The notes: generated by a model from the letters alone, not told the origin. Numbered from the stretch's first letter, positions 26,164 through 35,500 are shown. The stretch is DNA of 64,000 nucleotides from Chitinophaga ginsengisoli (GCF_003014595.1 NZ_PYGK01000021.1:62001-126000); one strand, 5' to 3'. Translations and numbers: made by a program.

Positions 26164-26248
26164 CGGCCACGTTTCTATGACGTGGCTTGTTCGTAACGCC
26201 AATTAGCGACAATATTTATCTACTGCCATTAATTAAATGTTTATACTG

Positions 26249-27199
26249 ATGAAAAGATCCGTTCTGACTATTATTTGTTTTTTGGTATGTTCTTCATTGC
26301 TCTATGCACAAAGTGACTGGATGAAGACATCCCGGGAAGAAGCCAGCGGAAAGATTAAAAAGGATGCCAACGACACTGTACCTTTCCTCTGGAAAAAAGG
26401 AGGCATTTTTAATGTGAATATTAACCAGGGAAGCCTGACAAACTGGGCTGCAGGTGGTGACAAATTCTCCTTCTCAGTAGCATCTAATCTGAGCGCATAT
26501 GCTTTCTATAAAAAGGGAAAGAATAACTGGGATAACGTGCTGGACCTCGCTTATGGTTATGTGAACACTACCAGTCTTGGCGGCCGTAAAAGCGATGACC
26601 GTATCGGCGTTACTACAAAGTACGGTTATGAAGTAGGCAAGAACCTGTACCTCAGTGCCTTGCTGGATTTACGTACCCAGTTTACTGATGGTTATTTATA
26701 TCCATCTTCTGATACCGCAAAACCAACATTGGTATCCCGTTTCTTTGCACCTGCCTACATCCTGGTATCACCAGGTCTTGATTATAAACCCAATGACCAG
26801 CTTTCTGTGTTCTTCTCACCCGTTACTGCCCGTTATGTGGTGGTGATGGATGATTATTTGGCAGCGCAGGGCGCCTTTGGCGTGGACACCGGCAAGCACG
26901 TAAAAAATGAGTTAGGTGCTTATCTGACGGTTAACTGGGTAAAGACCCTCGCCAAGAATATTGTGTATAAGACAAGGATGGACCTCTTTTCCGACTACAA
27001 GCACAATCCGCAGAATATTGACCTGTTCTGGACCAATAGTCTGAACCTGCAGGTGAACAAACATATTTCCGCCAATGTATCCGTAGATATGATCTATGAC
27101 GATGATGTGAAGGTGTTTAAAAATGAAAAGACCGGGGTTATGGGACCCAGGTTGCAGGTCAAGCAGGTGATCGGGGTCGGTTTTACGGCCAAGTTCTGA
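26249..27199 (+). CDS. DUF3078 outer-membrane beta-barrel-like protein
   Basis: 316 residues from ATG 26249, which gives a clean signal peptide (MKRSVLTIICFLVCSSLLYAQ); an ATG four codons upstream (26237) is in frame. The mature part is rich in alternating beta strands with Tyr/Trp/Asn and ends in Phe (GVGFTAKF), as outer-membrane proteins do. Segments FLWKKGGIFNVNINQGSLTNWAAGGDKFSFSV and SDDRIGVTTKYGYEVGKNLYLSALLDLRTQF match the DUF3078 family. The function is unknown. Confidence 0.88.
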   Translation: MKRSVLTIICFLVCSSLLYAQSDWMKTSREEASGKIKKDANDTVPFLWKKGGIFNVNINQGSLTNWAAGGDKFSFSVASNLSAYAFYKKGKNNWDNVLDLAYGYVNTTSLGGRKSDDRIGVTTKYGYEVGKNLYLSALLDLRTQFTDGYLYPSSDTAKPTLVSRFFAPAYILVSPGLDYKPNDQLSVFFSPVTARYVVVMDDYLAAQGAFGVDTGKHVKNELGAYLTVNWVKTLAKNIVYKTRMDLFSDYKHNPQNIDLFWTNSLNLQVNKHISANVSVDMIYDDDVKVFKNEKTGVMGPRLQVKQVIGVGFTAKF

Positions 27200-27217
27200 C
27201 GAGCGGGGAAATTTCGT

Positions 27218-27225
27218 TATTTTTG
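27218..27225 (+). promoter_or_regulatory. -7 promoter element for scpA
   Basis: TATTTTTG, 67 bases before the scpA ATG. Confidence 0.6.
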
Positions 27226-27292
27226 ATGGCTTTCACTTTCAGCGGGTAGCAGCTCAGTTGCCGGGAGATAAGTGAAAGCCATACGTAACATT

Positions 27293-28075
27293 ATGAGTGA
27301 CAACTCTTACAAGATAAAGCTGCCCCAGTTCGAAGGGCCATTTGACCTGTTACTCTTTTTTATAGAGAGGGACGAGCTGGACATTTATAATATACCCATT
27401 ACGACCATCACCCAGGATTTCCTGGATTATATACATCATCTGGAGTCACTGAACATTGAGCTGGCCAGTGAGTTTATCCTTTTCGTGTCTACCCTGATGC
27501 GTATCAAGGCTAAAATGTTGCTGCCCCGTAAAGAGCTGGATGAGCAGGGACTGGAAATAGATCCGCGTCAGGAATTGATCGACAAGATCCTCGAATACAA
27601 ACGTTTCAAACAGGCAGCGGCAGAACTGGCAGAGAAGGAAGCAGAACGCATGTTGCAGATCAAACGTGGTAATATCCAGAAAGAACTGTCTGCCATCGGG
27701 GAAATCACCAGTGAGGGAACAGAGGTACAGACCCTGACACTCTTTAAGCTCACCAAGACATTCGAAAAGGTGATGCAGCGTGTAAAACAGCGGGAAAACA
27801 AGCCACAGCACGTCGTATATAAGTATGACTACACCATGGAAGGCTCCCGTGAGTATATGATTGACCTGGCCAGCAGGGAAAAGACAATGGCTTTTGAAAA
27901 GATCTTCGATCTGTGCCGGGACAGGGTGCATGCCATTTTCCTGTTCCTGGGGATGCTGGAACTCGTGCAGATGAAATATCTCGGAATTATGGTAGGGGAA
28001 GGCAGGAATAACTTTATTATTGATTACATTGAGCCTGAAGACCGGGAAGTGGAAGTACCCGGTACATTTGAATGA
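27293..28075 (+). CDS. scpA: Segregation and condensation protein A
   Basis: 260 residues from ATG 27293 (a GTG at 27272 would add seven residues). ScpA is the kleisin that bridges SMC heads and works with ScpB in chromosome condensation. Typical opening: YKIKLPQFEGPFDLLLFFIERDELDIYNIPI, then ITQDFLDYIHHLE and LASEFILFVSTLMRIKAKMLLP; the winged-helix C-terminus includes AIFLFLGMLELVQMK. No scpB or smc gene is adjacent. The stop overlaps the start of the next gene (ATGA at 28072). Confidence 0.95.
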   Translation: MSDNSYKIKLPQFEGPFDLLLFFIERDELDIYNIPITTITQDFLDYIHHLESLNIELASEFILFVSTLMRIKAKMLLPRKELDEQGLEIDPRQELIDKILEYKRFKQAAAELAEKEAERMLQIKRGNIQKELSAIGEITSEGTEVQTLTLFKLTKTFEKVMQRVKQRENKPQHVVYKYDYTMEGSREYMIDLASREKTMAFEKIFDLCRDRVHAIFLFLGMLELVQMKYLGIMVGEGRNNFIIDYIEPEDREVEVPGTFE

Positions 28076-28971
28076 GTGAAAAACGTGCACATATAGAAGT
28101 AGTACCACTCCCCCGGTATGCGCAGACAGATCCCAAGTTTGTGGTGTCCGGTCTGTGTGAATTGGGAGATGACTTCTTCGCCAGCAATGGCATTCCTCAC
28201 CGGCACGACTTCTATACCATCTACTGGATCAAAAAAGGGCAGCTTATCAATACTATTGACACAGTAACGCATGCTGTGAAAAAGAACACCCTTTTCTTTC
28301 TGGCTCCGGGACAGGTACACAAAATGGAGTTCAGCGAGAAAATAGAAGGATATATGATCGCATTCCAGGATGCTTTCATGTGTCTGAAAGACCAGGCAGC
28401 CACCTTGATGGGCATTAATTCCTCTCTTTTCTTTAATAATCAGTTCAGCAGTGTTATTACCCTCACGGCAGAACAGGAAAAGGATTTTGAGATGGTGGTG
28501 CATATGCTGATGAAAGAGGTCAATGAGCAGGCTGCGGATTATGAAACGGCATTTCATGGCTTATTACGGTATTTCCTGGTGCTAGCCTCCCGTATTAAGG
28601 GCAGCAGTATGCTGGCGGCGCCGGAACAGCATGCCAGCCATAACAGCTCTTTATTCCTGCAGTTTAAGAACCTGATCGAAGAAAAATATACAACCTTGAA
28701 GAATGTGTCGGACTACGCCGGCATACTCCATATAAAACCGGTTTTGCTGAACGAGATCAGCAAACAGCTGTCAGGTATCACCGCGGGAGAGCATATCCGC
28801 AACCGCGTTATCCTGGAAGCACAACGCTATCTTTATAATACAGATCTTTCCGCCAAAGAAATCGCTTATAAACTGGGTTTTGACGACCCTCACTATTTCA
28901 GTCGCTTTTTTAAGAAATATACCAATCAGACTCCATCAGAATTTAAGGATGCCTCACGCGCGAGCGTTTAA
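28072..28971 (+). CDS. AraC-family transcriptional regulator (cupin sensor)
   Basis: 299 residues. The N-terminal cupin-like domain has a histidine pair (IPHRHDFYTIYWIKKGQ) and LAPGQVHKMEF; the C-terminal AraC double HTH is at about 195-295 (SDYAGILHIKPVLLNEISKQ and SAKEIAYKLGFDDPHYFSRFFKKYTNQTPSEF). Its ATG overlaps the scpA stop by four bases, indicating translational coupling. It precedes YceI, OsmC, pirin and Dps genes, which it might regulate, though this is only proximity. Confidence 0.92.
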   Translation: MSEKRAHIEVVPLPRYAQTDPKFVVSGLCELGDDFFASNGIPHRHDFYTIYWIKKGQLINTIDTVTHAVKKNTLFFLAPGQVHKMEFSEKIEGYMIAFQDAFMCLKDQAATLMGINSSLFFNNQFSSVITLTAEQEKDFEMVVHMLMKEVNEQAADYETAFHGLLRYFLVLASRIKGSSMLAAPEQHASHNSSLFLQFKNLIEEKYTTLKNVSDYAGILHIKPVLLNEISKQLSGITAGEHIRNRVILEAQRYLYNTDLSAKEIAYKLGFDDPHYFSRFFKKYTNQTPSEFKDASRASV

Positions 28972-29051
28972 ACTAGTGTAAAAAGAACGCCCTAAGAAAA
29001 AAGTACACCTATTAAGTCATTCTATCCATTTCAAACAGTTGTTGCAACGTG

Positions 29052-29059
29052 TAATTTTG
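29052..29059 (+). promoter_or_regulatory. -7 promoter element for the YceI gene
   Basis: TAATTTTG with a near -33 (TTTC at 29029-29032, spacing 19). It predicts a leader of about 160 bases. Confidence 0.6.
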
Positions 29060-29222
29060 TATTGTCTTAATGAAACAGAGATAACAGCAAAGACGGAAGA
29101 GGGAGAATAAAGCAGAATGGCACAGTATAGGTGAAGATGTTTATTGCTAATCAATCTTTTAGAAAGACACTCTGAAACAACGCATACTTAAAAAAACACT
29201 AAACTTAAAAACACTTAAAGTT

Positions 29223-29750
29223 ATGGCAATCTGGAAAATCGACCCAATGCACAGTGAAGTAGAATTTAAGATCAGACACCTTATGATCAGTAACGTGACT
29301 GGCTACTTTGGCACATACGATGCAACTGTGGAAAGCAGCAATGACGACTTCACTGATGCTAAGATCACCTTCGAAGCAGATGTTACCAGCATCTCTACCA
29401 AAAACGAACAACGTGACGAGCACTTAAAGACAGAAGATTTCTTCCATGCAGCGCAGTATCCTAAAATCACTTTCGTTTCTACCGGTGTAACTAAAAAAGG
29501 TAGTGATGAGTATAAAGTGACCGGCGATCTGACTATCCGTGGTGTTACCAAACCAGTAGAACTGGAAGTAGAATACAATGGCATCCAGCAGGATCCATAT
29601 GGTCAGACAAAAGCAGGTTTTGAAGTCAAAGGTAAGATCAACAGAAAGGATTTCGGACTCACATACAGTGCAATAACTGAGACGGGTGGTGTTTTGCTGA
29701 GTGATGAAGTGAAACTGCAGGCTGGAGTACAGCTCGTAAAACAAGGTTAA
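29223..29750 (+). CDS. YceI-family lipocalin-like protein (cytoplasmic form)
   Basis: 175 residues with no signal peptide. YceI proteins form an extended eight-stranded lipocalin-like barrel that binds isoprenoids or amides. Signatures: WKIDPMHSEVEFKIRHLMISNVTGYFG, the EHLKTEDFFHAAQYPKITFVS segment, GDLTIRGVTKPVELEVEY, and NRKDFGLTYSAITETGGVLLSDEV. The lack of an export signal is common among Bacteroidota paralogues. It is first in a run of stress genes. Confidence 0.95.
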   Translation: MAIWKIDPMHSEVEFKIRHLMISNVTGYFGTYDATVESSNDDFTDAKITFEADVTSISTKNEQRDEHLKTEDFFHAAQYPKITFVSTGVTKKGSDEYKVTGDLTIRGVTKPVELEVEYNGIQQDPYGQTKAGFEVKGKINRKDFGLTYSAITETGGVLLSDEVKLQAGVQLVKQG

Positions 29751-30057
29751 GCGTAACATAAATACAACATACTGGCGTCAGTCATTGCAGTTAAATGTCT
29801 AATAGCGTGGAATAAAGAAGTTAAGACAGGAGATTGTGTGTAAGCAATGGCGTGGAGAAAGAAGTTTTTTTGAGGATGATTGCCAGAAATAGTGTAGGCC
29901 GGGTGAAACATTTCACCCGGTCTTTTGTTTTCAGCAGGTATGTAGAGAAAAGTCCCCGAAGGAATACCCTTTCTTAAACAAAAAAAGAAATAGTAATTTC
30001 AGCTCCATAACCACCTTCAATTCACTTTATTCATTAAACTAATCAAACGTTTTAATC
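29751..30057 (+). other. Intergenic region between the YceI and OsmC genes
   Basis: Contains a 150-base 3' stretch with an imperfect ~18-bp direct repeat (GCGTGGAATAAAGAAGTT at 29805-29822 and a copy with a deletion at 29850-29866), then a terminator, then an AT-rich leader for the OsmC gene. No gene is seen. Confidence 0.6.
29899..29931 (+). terminator. Terminator of the YceI gene
   Basis: CCGGGTGAAA / TTTCACCCGG, a 10-bp perfect stem with a 2-nt centre, then TCTTTTGTTTT. Confidence 0.85.
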
Positions 30058-30468
30058 ATGAAAAGATCTGCATCCGCCAACTGGAAAGGTACCGGTAAAG
30101 ATGGAAAAGGTACAGTAAGTTCACAGTCTGGTGTATTAAGCAATACAGCATATTCTTATAAAAGCCGCTTTGAGGATGGTACGGGAACAAATCCTGAAGA
30201 GCTGATAGCAGCTGCGCATTCAGGATGTTTTACTATGAAGCTGAGCTTCCTGTTGTCGGGAGCAGGTTTCACTCCTGAAAACCTGGACACGAAAGCTACC
30301 ATTACACTGGATAATGGTGCTATTACAAGCAGCCACCTGGAATTGAAAGCAACTGTTCCCGGACTGGATAAAGCTAAGTTTGCTGAGCTGGCAGAAGAAG
30401 CAAGAACTAACTGCCCTATCTCCAAACTACTGAACACAGAGATTACACTGGATGCCGAACTGGTATAA
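30058..30468 (+). CDS. OsmC/Ohr-family peroxiredoxin
   Basis: 136 residues. OsmC-type enzymes reduce organic hydroperoxides through two cysteines. Both are visible: Cys57 in AAHSGCFTM and Cys119 in ARTNCPISK. The opening RSASANWKGTGKDGKGTVSSQSG and FEDGTGTNPEELIAAAHSG are typical of the OsmC (rather than Ohr) subgroup. It has its own terminator, and it lies among YceI, pirin and Dps. Confidence 0.95.
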   Translation: MKRSASANWKGTGKDGKGTVSSQSGVLSNTAYSYKSRFEDGTGTNPEELIAAAHSGCFTMKLSFLLSGAGFTPENLDTKATITLDNGAITSSHLELKATVPGLDKAKFAELAEEARTNCPISKLLNTEITLDAELV

Positions 30469-30489
30469 GGCAATCGCATTTATAAAGGT

Positions 30490-30520
30490 CCCGTTCCCTT
30501 CACCAGGAACGGGATTTTTT
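30490..30520 (+). terminator. Terminator of the OsmC gene
   Basis: CCCGTTCC / GGAACGGG stem with an 8-nt loop followed by ATTTTTT. Confidence 0.85.
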
Positions 30521-30612
30521 ATTGTATAAATAGTCCACTCTTTTCATCAAGCAATCCATTTACCGGCCTGCATCTAATGAGGATATTTGTATTGTAAAAG
30601 GAAAAAAGATTT

Positions 30613-31323
30613 ATGGAAAAGATCATTCACAGAGCAGATTCAAGAAGCTTTGCCAATCATGGTTGGTTACAGAGCCATCACACATTCAGCTTTGCAGGTT
30701 ATTACAATCCGGAACGCATACATTTTGGTGCATTACGTGTACTGAATGACGATACAATTAAAGGTGGAATGGGGTTTGGAACACATCCGCACGACAATAT
30801 GGAAATAGTGACCATACCACTCAGCGGTGCACTTGAGCATCGTGATAACACAGGCCGGCACGAGATCATCCGCAGTAATGAAGTACAGATCATGAGTGCC
30901 GGTACCGGTATATCGCATTCTGAATTCAACGCCTCCAAAACAGACCCTGTTACCTTGTTACAGATATGGGTATTCCCGAAGCTGCGTAACGTAAAACCAC
31001 GTTATCAGCAGCAGGCATTTGATCTTGCAGACAGGTTGAATAAACTGCAGGTGGTTGTATCGCCTGAAGCTAACAGCGATGCCTTGGGAATCAACCAGGA
31101 CGCATGGTTTTCTTTAGGTCATTTTGAGGAAGGACAAAGTGTAGACATTGCACCAAAAATGGCACAGCATGGCAGTTATCTGATGGTGCTGGAAGGTGAA
31201 GTGGAAGTAGCAGGAGAAGTGTTGAAACGGCGTGATGCTATTGGGCTAAGTAACTATGATATGGCAACAGTGAAAGCACTCAAAGCGGCAGACTTTTTGT
31301 TGATCGATGTACCGATGAGTTGA
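30613..31323 (+). CDS. Pirin-family bicupin (YhhW-like)
   Basis: 236 residues. Metal ligands of the N-terminal cupin are visible: His in GTHPHDNMEIVT, ALEHRDNTG, and SAGTGISHSEFN. The C-terminal cupin-like part ends MVLEGEVEVAGEVLKRRDAIGLS. Bacterial pirins such as YhhW can cleave quercetin in vitro; their physiological role is often stress-linked. Only 27 bases separate it from dps, so the two form an operon. Confidence 0.94.
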   Translation: MEKIIHRADSRSFANHGWLQSHHTFSFAGYYNPERIHFGALRVLNDDTIKGGMGFGTHPHDNMEIVTIPLSGALEHRDNTGRHEIIRSNEVQIMSAGTGISHSEFNASKTDPVTLLQIWVFPKLRNVKPRYQQQAFDLADRLNKLQVVVSPEANSDALGINQDAWFSLGHFEEGQSVDIAPKMAQHGSYLMVLEGEVEVAGEVLKRRDAIGLSNYDMATVKALKAADFLLIDVPMS

Positions 31324-31350
31324 TTAACATTACCCAAAAAATATTTTGCT

Positions 31351-31827
31351 ATGAGTACTGCAACCACAGACATCGGACTTGAAAAGAAAACATCAAAGGA
31401 ACTGGCTCAGAAACTGAATGCGCTGCTGGCAGCCTACCAGTTGTTCTACATGAATGTGCGAGGATTTCACTGGAACATACGTGGTGATAAATTCTTCACC
31501 TTACATGTGAAATTTGAAGAGTTATATACAGATGCATTGACGAAGATAGACGAGATTGCAGAGAGAATATTAACGCTTGGTTTTACACCTACGCATGCAT
31601 TCTCTGATTACATAGAACAATCAACTATAGAAGAGATCAAGAATGAAGGGAAAGATATTGTGTGTGTGCAGCATGTACTCTCTGGTCTGCAATCATTGAT
31701 CGAGATTGAAAGAGAAGTGGCTGCTGTCAGCAGTGAAGTGGGCGACGATGGTACCAACGATCTTATCACTACTTATATCCGGGAACAGGAGAAGCTGGTA
31801 TGGATGTATAATGCATATCTGAAATAA
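31351..31827 (+). CDS. dps: Dps-family ferritin-like DNA-protection protein
   Basis: 158 residues. Dps dodecamers oxidise Fe(II) with hydrogen peroxide and store the iron. The inter-subunit ferroxidase ligands are in place: His40 and His52 (RGFHWNIRGDKFFTLH), with Asp67 and Glu71 (DEIAE). The basic DNA-binding tail of E. coli Dps is missing or short (TATTDIGLEKKTSK). It follows the pirin gene closely. Confidence 0.95.
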   Translation: MSTATTDIGLEKKTSKELAQKLNALLAAYQLFYMNVRGFHWNIRGDKFFTLHVKFEELYTDALTKIDEIAERILTLGFTPTHAFSDYIEQSTIEEIKNEGKDIVCVQHVLSGLQSLIEIEREVAAVSSEVGDDGTNDLITTYIREQEKLVWMYNAYLK

Positions 31828-31847
31828 TCATCGGGGATAAAGAAAGG

Positions 31848-31890
31848 CTGTTATATAGGAAGAATATACTTCTTATATAACAGCTTTTTT
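31848..31890 (+). terminator. Terminator of the pirin-dps operon
   Basis: GCTGTTATATA / TATATAACAGC, an 11-bp perfect stem, followed by TTTTTT. Confidence 0.85.
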
Positions 31891-32029
31891 ATTAAAGTAA
31901 TAAATAAACGCAAGCTGCAATTCCTGGTACTTAATTCCTAATTCCTAATTGAAAAAAGCTTTGTAACTTAGAAATGTGTTACGGACAAATATTGTATTGC
32001 TTAATTATATCACGTTAAAATCAATACAC

Positions 32030-32404
32030 ATGGAAGTATCCGCACAAACTTCAGATCTCGAACAGATCAATAGCTGGAAGGACGAAGTAAACAGTACCAG
32101 GGAGTCCCTCCGGTCTATGCGCAGCCAATTAGAGCAATTGTCTATCAGTAAAACTGATGACGAGTCCCTGGCTCAGATAGAGCACTTCCAGAATCAGTTC
32201 ATCTGTCAGGAAGAAAAAGCAGATGAATTACGTCATGATCTGAAACAATCAGCTCGAAAGATATCGGATAACGGGAAACCTCTCATATTGCATGACGACC
32301 GTCCCGTAGATGATTTTGATGTGCTGCAGGACCGTATGCATACATTCAGAAAACTGTACAATGAGTTACGGGATGAGTTTAAAGCTTTCAGCGCTTTTTC
32401 GTAA
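32030..32404 (+). CDS. Small coiled-coil protein of unknown function
   Basis: 124 residues from ATG 32030 (an in-frame GTG at 31976 would add 18 residues with no domain). Predominantly helical with heptad-like spacing (LEQINSWKDEVNSTRESLRSM, LEQLSISKTDDESLAQIEHF) and a C-terminal helix DVLQDRMHTFRKLYNELRDEF. I do not recognise the family. It has no membrane helix or signal peptide. It follows the dps terminator and converges with the flavoreductase gene, 12 bases away. Confidence 0.7.
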   Translation: MEVSAQTSDLEQINSWKDEVNSTRESLRSMRSQLEQLSISKTDDESLAQIEHFQNQFICQEEKADELRHDLKQSARKISDNGKPLILHDDRPVDDFDVLQDRMHTFRKLYNELRDEFKAFSAFS

Positions 32405-32416
32405 AGCAGATAAAGC

Positions 32417-33466
32417 TTATATCTCGATCACTACTGCTGCACTAACCGCATAACCGGTGCAGGTAAGGACGAAGCCCTGCTCAATTTCTTTGTCCGTCAG
32501 CACTTCATTCAGGGCCATCCACACTTCACCTTTCGTACAGCGGGCAGTACAGGAACCGCAAACACCGCCTTTGCAGCTATACGGTATGGCGATGCCTTGT
32601 GCAAGCGCCTCCCCAAGTATATTGTGATTGCCGGGAATGGAGAGCTTGTGCACTCCCCCTCGCAGATGTAATTCCACGTTTTTCATGGAGCTATCTTCCG
32701 GTGTGCCTATTCTTGCCAACTGAGGGGCCGTATTTACCACGAAATTCTCCTTATGCAGCTGCTCTTCTTCAAAGCCCATGTAAGTGAGCGTTAAGAGTAT
32801 CATGCGCATGTATTCAGGCGGACCGCATACAAAGAACTGGGCATCTGCTGCCCGGTAACGGAGCTGTTGTTGTACCAGCGGCTCCAGCGACAGATTACTT
32901 AGCCTGCGTACCATATGTTCTGAATCATTGCTGAACAGAAGGATAATATGCAGCTGCTGGGGGAACTGTTTAGCAAGTTCCTGTAAGTGCTTGTGGAAGA
33001 TGGTACGCTCTTCAGAAGTATTGCTGTAAATAAGCTTAATATGGGCGCCAGGCTCATTATGGAGTATATCCTTCAAAAGAGAAAAAAGAGGCGTAATACC
33101 GCTTCCTGCACCCAGCAGAAAGATATCCCGCGGTGAGGACGTATGCCCGGGTAAGGTAAATCGTCCGGAAGGCAGTAAGGCGGTAACCTGATCGCCGGCT
33201 TTCCAGTAATGCAGAATGTGACGGCTTATTTCCCCGTTCTGTTTCTCCCGGATGGTAACGGATGGATATGGATCAATACCAGGGGCAGAACTGAAAGAAT
33301 AAGAGCGCCTGTATTCTGTGCCGTGCAGGTAGATCAGAAAGGTAATGAATTGGCCTGCCTGGTATGCAAGCGGTCGTCCGTCGATCGTTTCCAGCCTGTA
33401 GGTAAATGCATCCTGTGTCTCTGCTATGACCTCCCTGATGCGGAGGTGTATATACAATTCATCCAT
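32417..33466 (-). CDS. FAD/NAD(P) reductase with C-terminal 2Fe-2S ferredoxin domain (PaaE/PaaK-like)
   Basis: 349 residues. FAD domain (about 1-105, signature RRSYSFSSAP), NAD(P) domain (GAGSGITPLFSLLKDIL, FVCGPPEYM) and plant-type ferredoxin domain with C298-x4-C303-x2-C306-x29-C336. This is the layout of the phenylacetyl-CoA epoxidase reductase and related hydroxylase reductases, which pass electrons from NADPH to an oxygenase. No oxygenase subunits are nearby, so the partner is unknown. Confidence 0.92.
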   Translation of the reverse strand: MDELYIHLRIREVIAETQDAFTYRLETIDGRPLAYQAGQFITFLIYLHGTEYRRSYSFSSAPGIDPYPSVTIREKQNGEISRHILHYWKAGDQVTALLPSGRFTLPGHTSSPRDIFLLGAGSGITPLFSLLKDILHNEPGAHIKLIYSNTSEERTIFHKHLQELAKQFPQQLHIILLFSNDSEHMVRRLSNLSLEPLVQQQLRYRAADAQFFVCGPPEYMRMILLTLTYMGFEEEQLHKENFVVNTAPQLARIGTPEDSSMKNVELHLRGGVHKLSIPGNHNILGEALAQGIAIPYSCKGGVCGSCTARCTKGEVWMALNEVLTDKEIEQGFVLTCTGYAVSAAVVIEI

Positions 33467-33469
33467 GCT

Positions 33470-33518
33470 ATAAAAATAAGGAAGCCACCTGTATGAACAA
33501 TGTCACAGAGGTGGCTTC
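33470..33518 (-). terminator. Terminator of dxs
   Basis: GAAGCCACCT / AGGTGGCTTC, a 10-bp perfect stem with an 18-nt loop, followed on the minus strand by TTATTTTTAT. It separates dxs from the reductase gene. Confidence 0.75.
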
Positions 33519-33548
33519 CTATGTATTTTTATTGTGCTGACTGTATTA

Positions 33549-35474
33549 TCAGGCAGTAACAGTGATTTTATTCTTCAACATGGCGCGTGCAGCACTGGCA
33601 ATACCAGTAGCATCATAGCCACATTCACGGTGCAGTTCTTCCGGTTTGCCATGTTCTACAATACGGTCAGGAATACCCAGCATGCGCACGTCTGCTTTGT
33701 AGCCGTGGATCGCCATGAATTCAAGTATAGCGCTACCAAAGCCGCCTGTTACAGCTGCATCTTCTACGGTGATCACTTTATCAAATTCGCTGAATATTTC
33801 ATGCAGCAAAGCCTCGTCCAGTGGTTTCACGAAACGCATATCGTAGTGGGCGGGCTGTAAGCCGTCGGCCAGCAATTCTTTGCAGGCTTCCACTACAAAG
33901 TTGCCCGGATGGCCCAGAGACAGGATGGCAATATCTTTACCGCTGCGCAGCTTGCGGCCGGTACCGATCTTTATTTCCTTAAATGGCTGCTTCCAGTCAG
34001 GCATTACGCCTTGTCCTCTCGGATAGCGGATCACAAAAGGCATCTGCTGGGTAGGCAGCTGGGAAGTATACATGAGGTTGCGTAATTCCTCTTCATTCAT
34101 CGGTGAGCTGATGATGACATTAGGTACGCAACGCATATAGGCAATGTCATAAGCGCCATGATGGGTCGGACCATCTTCGCCTACTACGCCGGCACGGTCC
34201 AGGCAGAATACCACAGGCAGCTTCTGGATAGCTACGTCGTGTAATGCCTGGTCATATGCTCTTTGCATGAAGGAAGAGTAGATATTACAGAACACGCGCA
34301 TACCTTGTGTAGCCAGACCGGCAGAAAGGGTTACGGCATGCTGTTCACAGATACCCACGTCAAAGGCGCGATCCGGCATTTTTTCCATCATGAACTTCAG
34401 GGAAGAGCCGGAAGGCATGGCGGGTGTAATACCCATCACGGTCTTGTTCTGCTCTGCGAGTTCTATAATGGTATGACCGAATACGTCCTGGTATTTGGGT
34501 GGCTGTGGCTTATCCGGCTGCTTCTTGAAGATTTCGCCGGTAATTTTATCAAACAGGCCCGGAGCATGCCAGGTGGTCTGGTCTTTCTCCGCCAGCGCAT
34601 ATCCCTTACCTTTTGTGGTCACGATATGCAGCAGTTTCGGGCCGGGAATATCTTTCAGGTCCTGGAGGGTATCCACCAGCTTCACGATATTGTGTCCGTC
34701 AATAGGACCGAAATAGCGCAGCTTCAGGGATTCGAACAGGTTACTGGAGCTGGATACGACGCCTTTCAGACCGGCTTCCAGTTTGGAGGCCATGTCGCGG
34801 GTAAAGCGTTTACCTACAGGCAATTTGCCCAGCAGGTTCCATACGTCGTCACGTAGTTTGTTATAGGTAGGAGAAGTGGTAATGTCTGTCAGGTATTCTT
34901 TTAATGCGCCAACATTTGGATCAATGGACATACAGTTGTCATTGAGTATGATCAGCACATTGGCGTTGGCCACACCTGCATGGTTGAGGGCCTCGAATGC
35001 CATACCTGCCGTCATGGCGCCATCACCTATTACGGCAATGTGCTGACGATCTGTCTCCCCTTTGTATTTGGAGGCGATGGCCATACCCAGTGCGGCGGAA
35101 ATGGAGGTAGAGGAGTGCCCTACTCCGAAGGTATCGTACTCGCTTTCATCCCTTTTCGGGAAGCCGCTGATACCATGATATTTACGGTTAGTATGGAAAA
35201 CGTCTCTCCGGCCTGTCAGGATCTTATGACCATAGGCCTGGTGTCCTACATCCCATACAAGCTGGTCATATGGGGTATTGAATACATAGTGCAGCGCCAC
35301 ACTCAGCTCCACAACACCCAGACTGGCGGCAAAATGGCCACCATGCACACTAACAACATCAATAATGAACTGGCGGAGTTCTTCACTCACCTCGTGCAGC
35401 TGCTCTTTACTGAGATTCCGCAAATCGGCAGGGGTTTCGATCTTGCCCAGCAATGGGCCCGGCGTTATATTCAT
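33549..35474 (-). CDS. dxs: 1-deoxy-D-xylulose-5-phosphate synthase
   Basis: 641 residues. DXS condenses pyruvate and glyceraldehyde 3-phosphate, the first step of the MEP isoprenoid pathway. Motifs: HGGHFAASLGVVEL, the DVGHQAYGHKILTGR segment, TPP motif GDGAMTAGMAFEALNHAG...LNDN, the pyrimidine domain DVGICEQHAVTLSAGLA, DRAGVVGEDGPTHHG and IRYPRGQG. Full-length and intact. GGGP-synthase-like and WecA-like enzymes in the window use products of this pathway. Confidence 0.97.
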   Translation of the reverse strand: MNITPGPLLGKIETPADLRNLSKEQLHEVSEELRQFIIDVVSVHGGHFAASLGVVELSVALHYVFNTPYDQLVWDVGHQAYGHKILTGRRDVFHTNRKYHGISGFPKRDESEYDTFGVGHSSTSISAALGMAIASKYKGETDRQHIAVIGDGAMTAGMAFEALNHAGVANANVLIILNDNCMSIDPNVGALKEYLTDITTSPTYNKLRDDVWNLLGKLPVGKRFTRDMASKLEAGLKGVVSSSSNLFESLKLRYFGPIDGHNIVKLVDTLQDLKDIPGPKLLHIVTTKGKGYALAEKDQTTWHAPGLFDKITGEIFKKQPDKPQPPKYQDVFGHTIIELAEQNKTVMGITPAMPSGSSLKFMMEKMPDRAFDVGICEQHAVTLSAGLATQGMRVFCNIYSSFMQRAYDQALHDVAIQKLPVVFCLDRAGVVGEDGPTHHGAYDIAYMRCVPNVIISSPMNEEELRNLMYTSQLPTQQMPFVIRYPRGQGVMPDWKQPFKEIKIGTGRKLRSGKDIAILSLGHPGNFVVEACKELLADGLQPAHYDMRFVKPLDEALLHEIFSEFDKVITVEDAAVTGGFGSAILEFMAIHGYKADVRMLGIPDRIVEHGKPEELHRECGYDATGIASAARAMLKNKITVTA

Positions 35475-35500
35475 ACTTCTTGATGCAGGATTTAAGTAAG

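Noticed and set aside
27446..28108. 220-codon open frame on the minus strand
   Set aside because: Antisense to scpA and the start of the AraC gene, both well supported.
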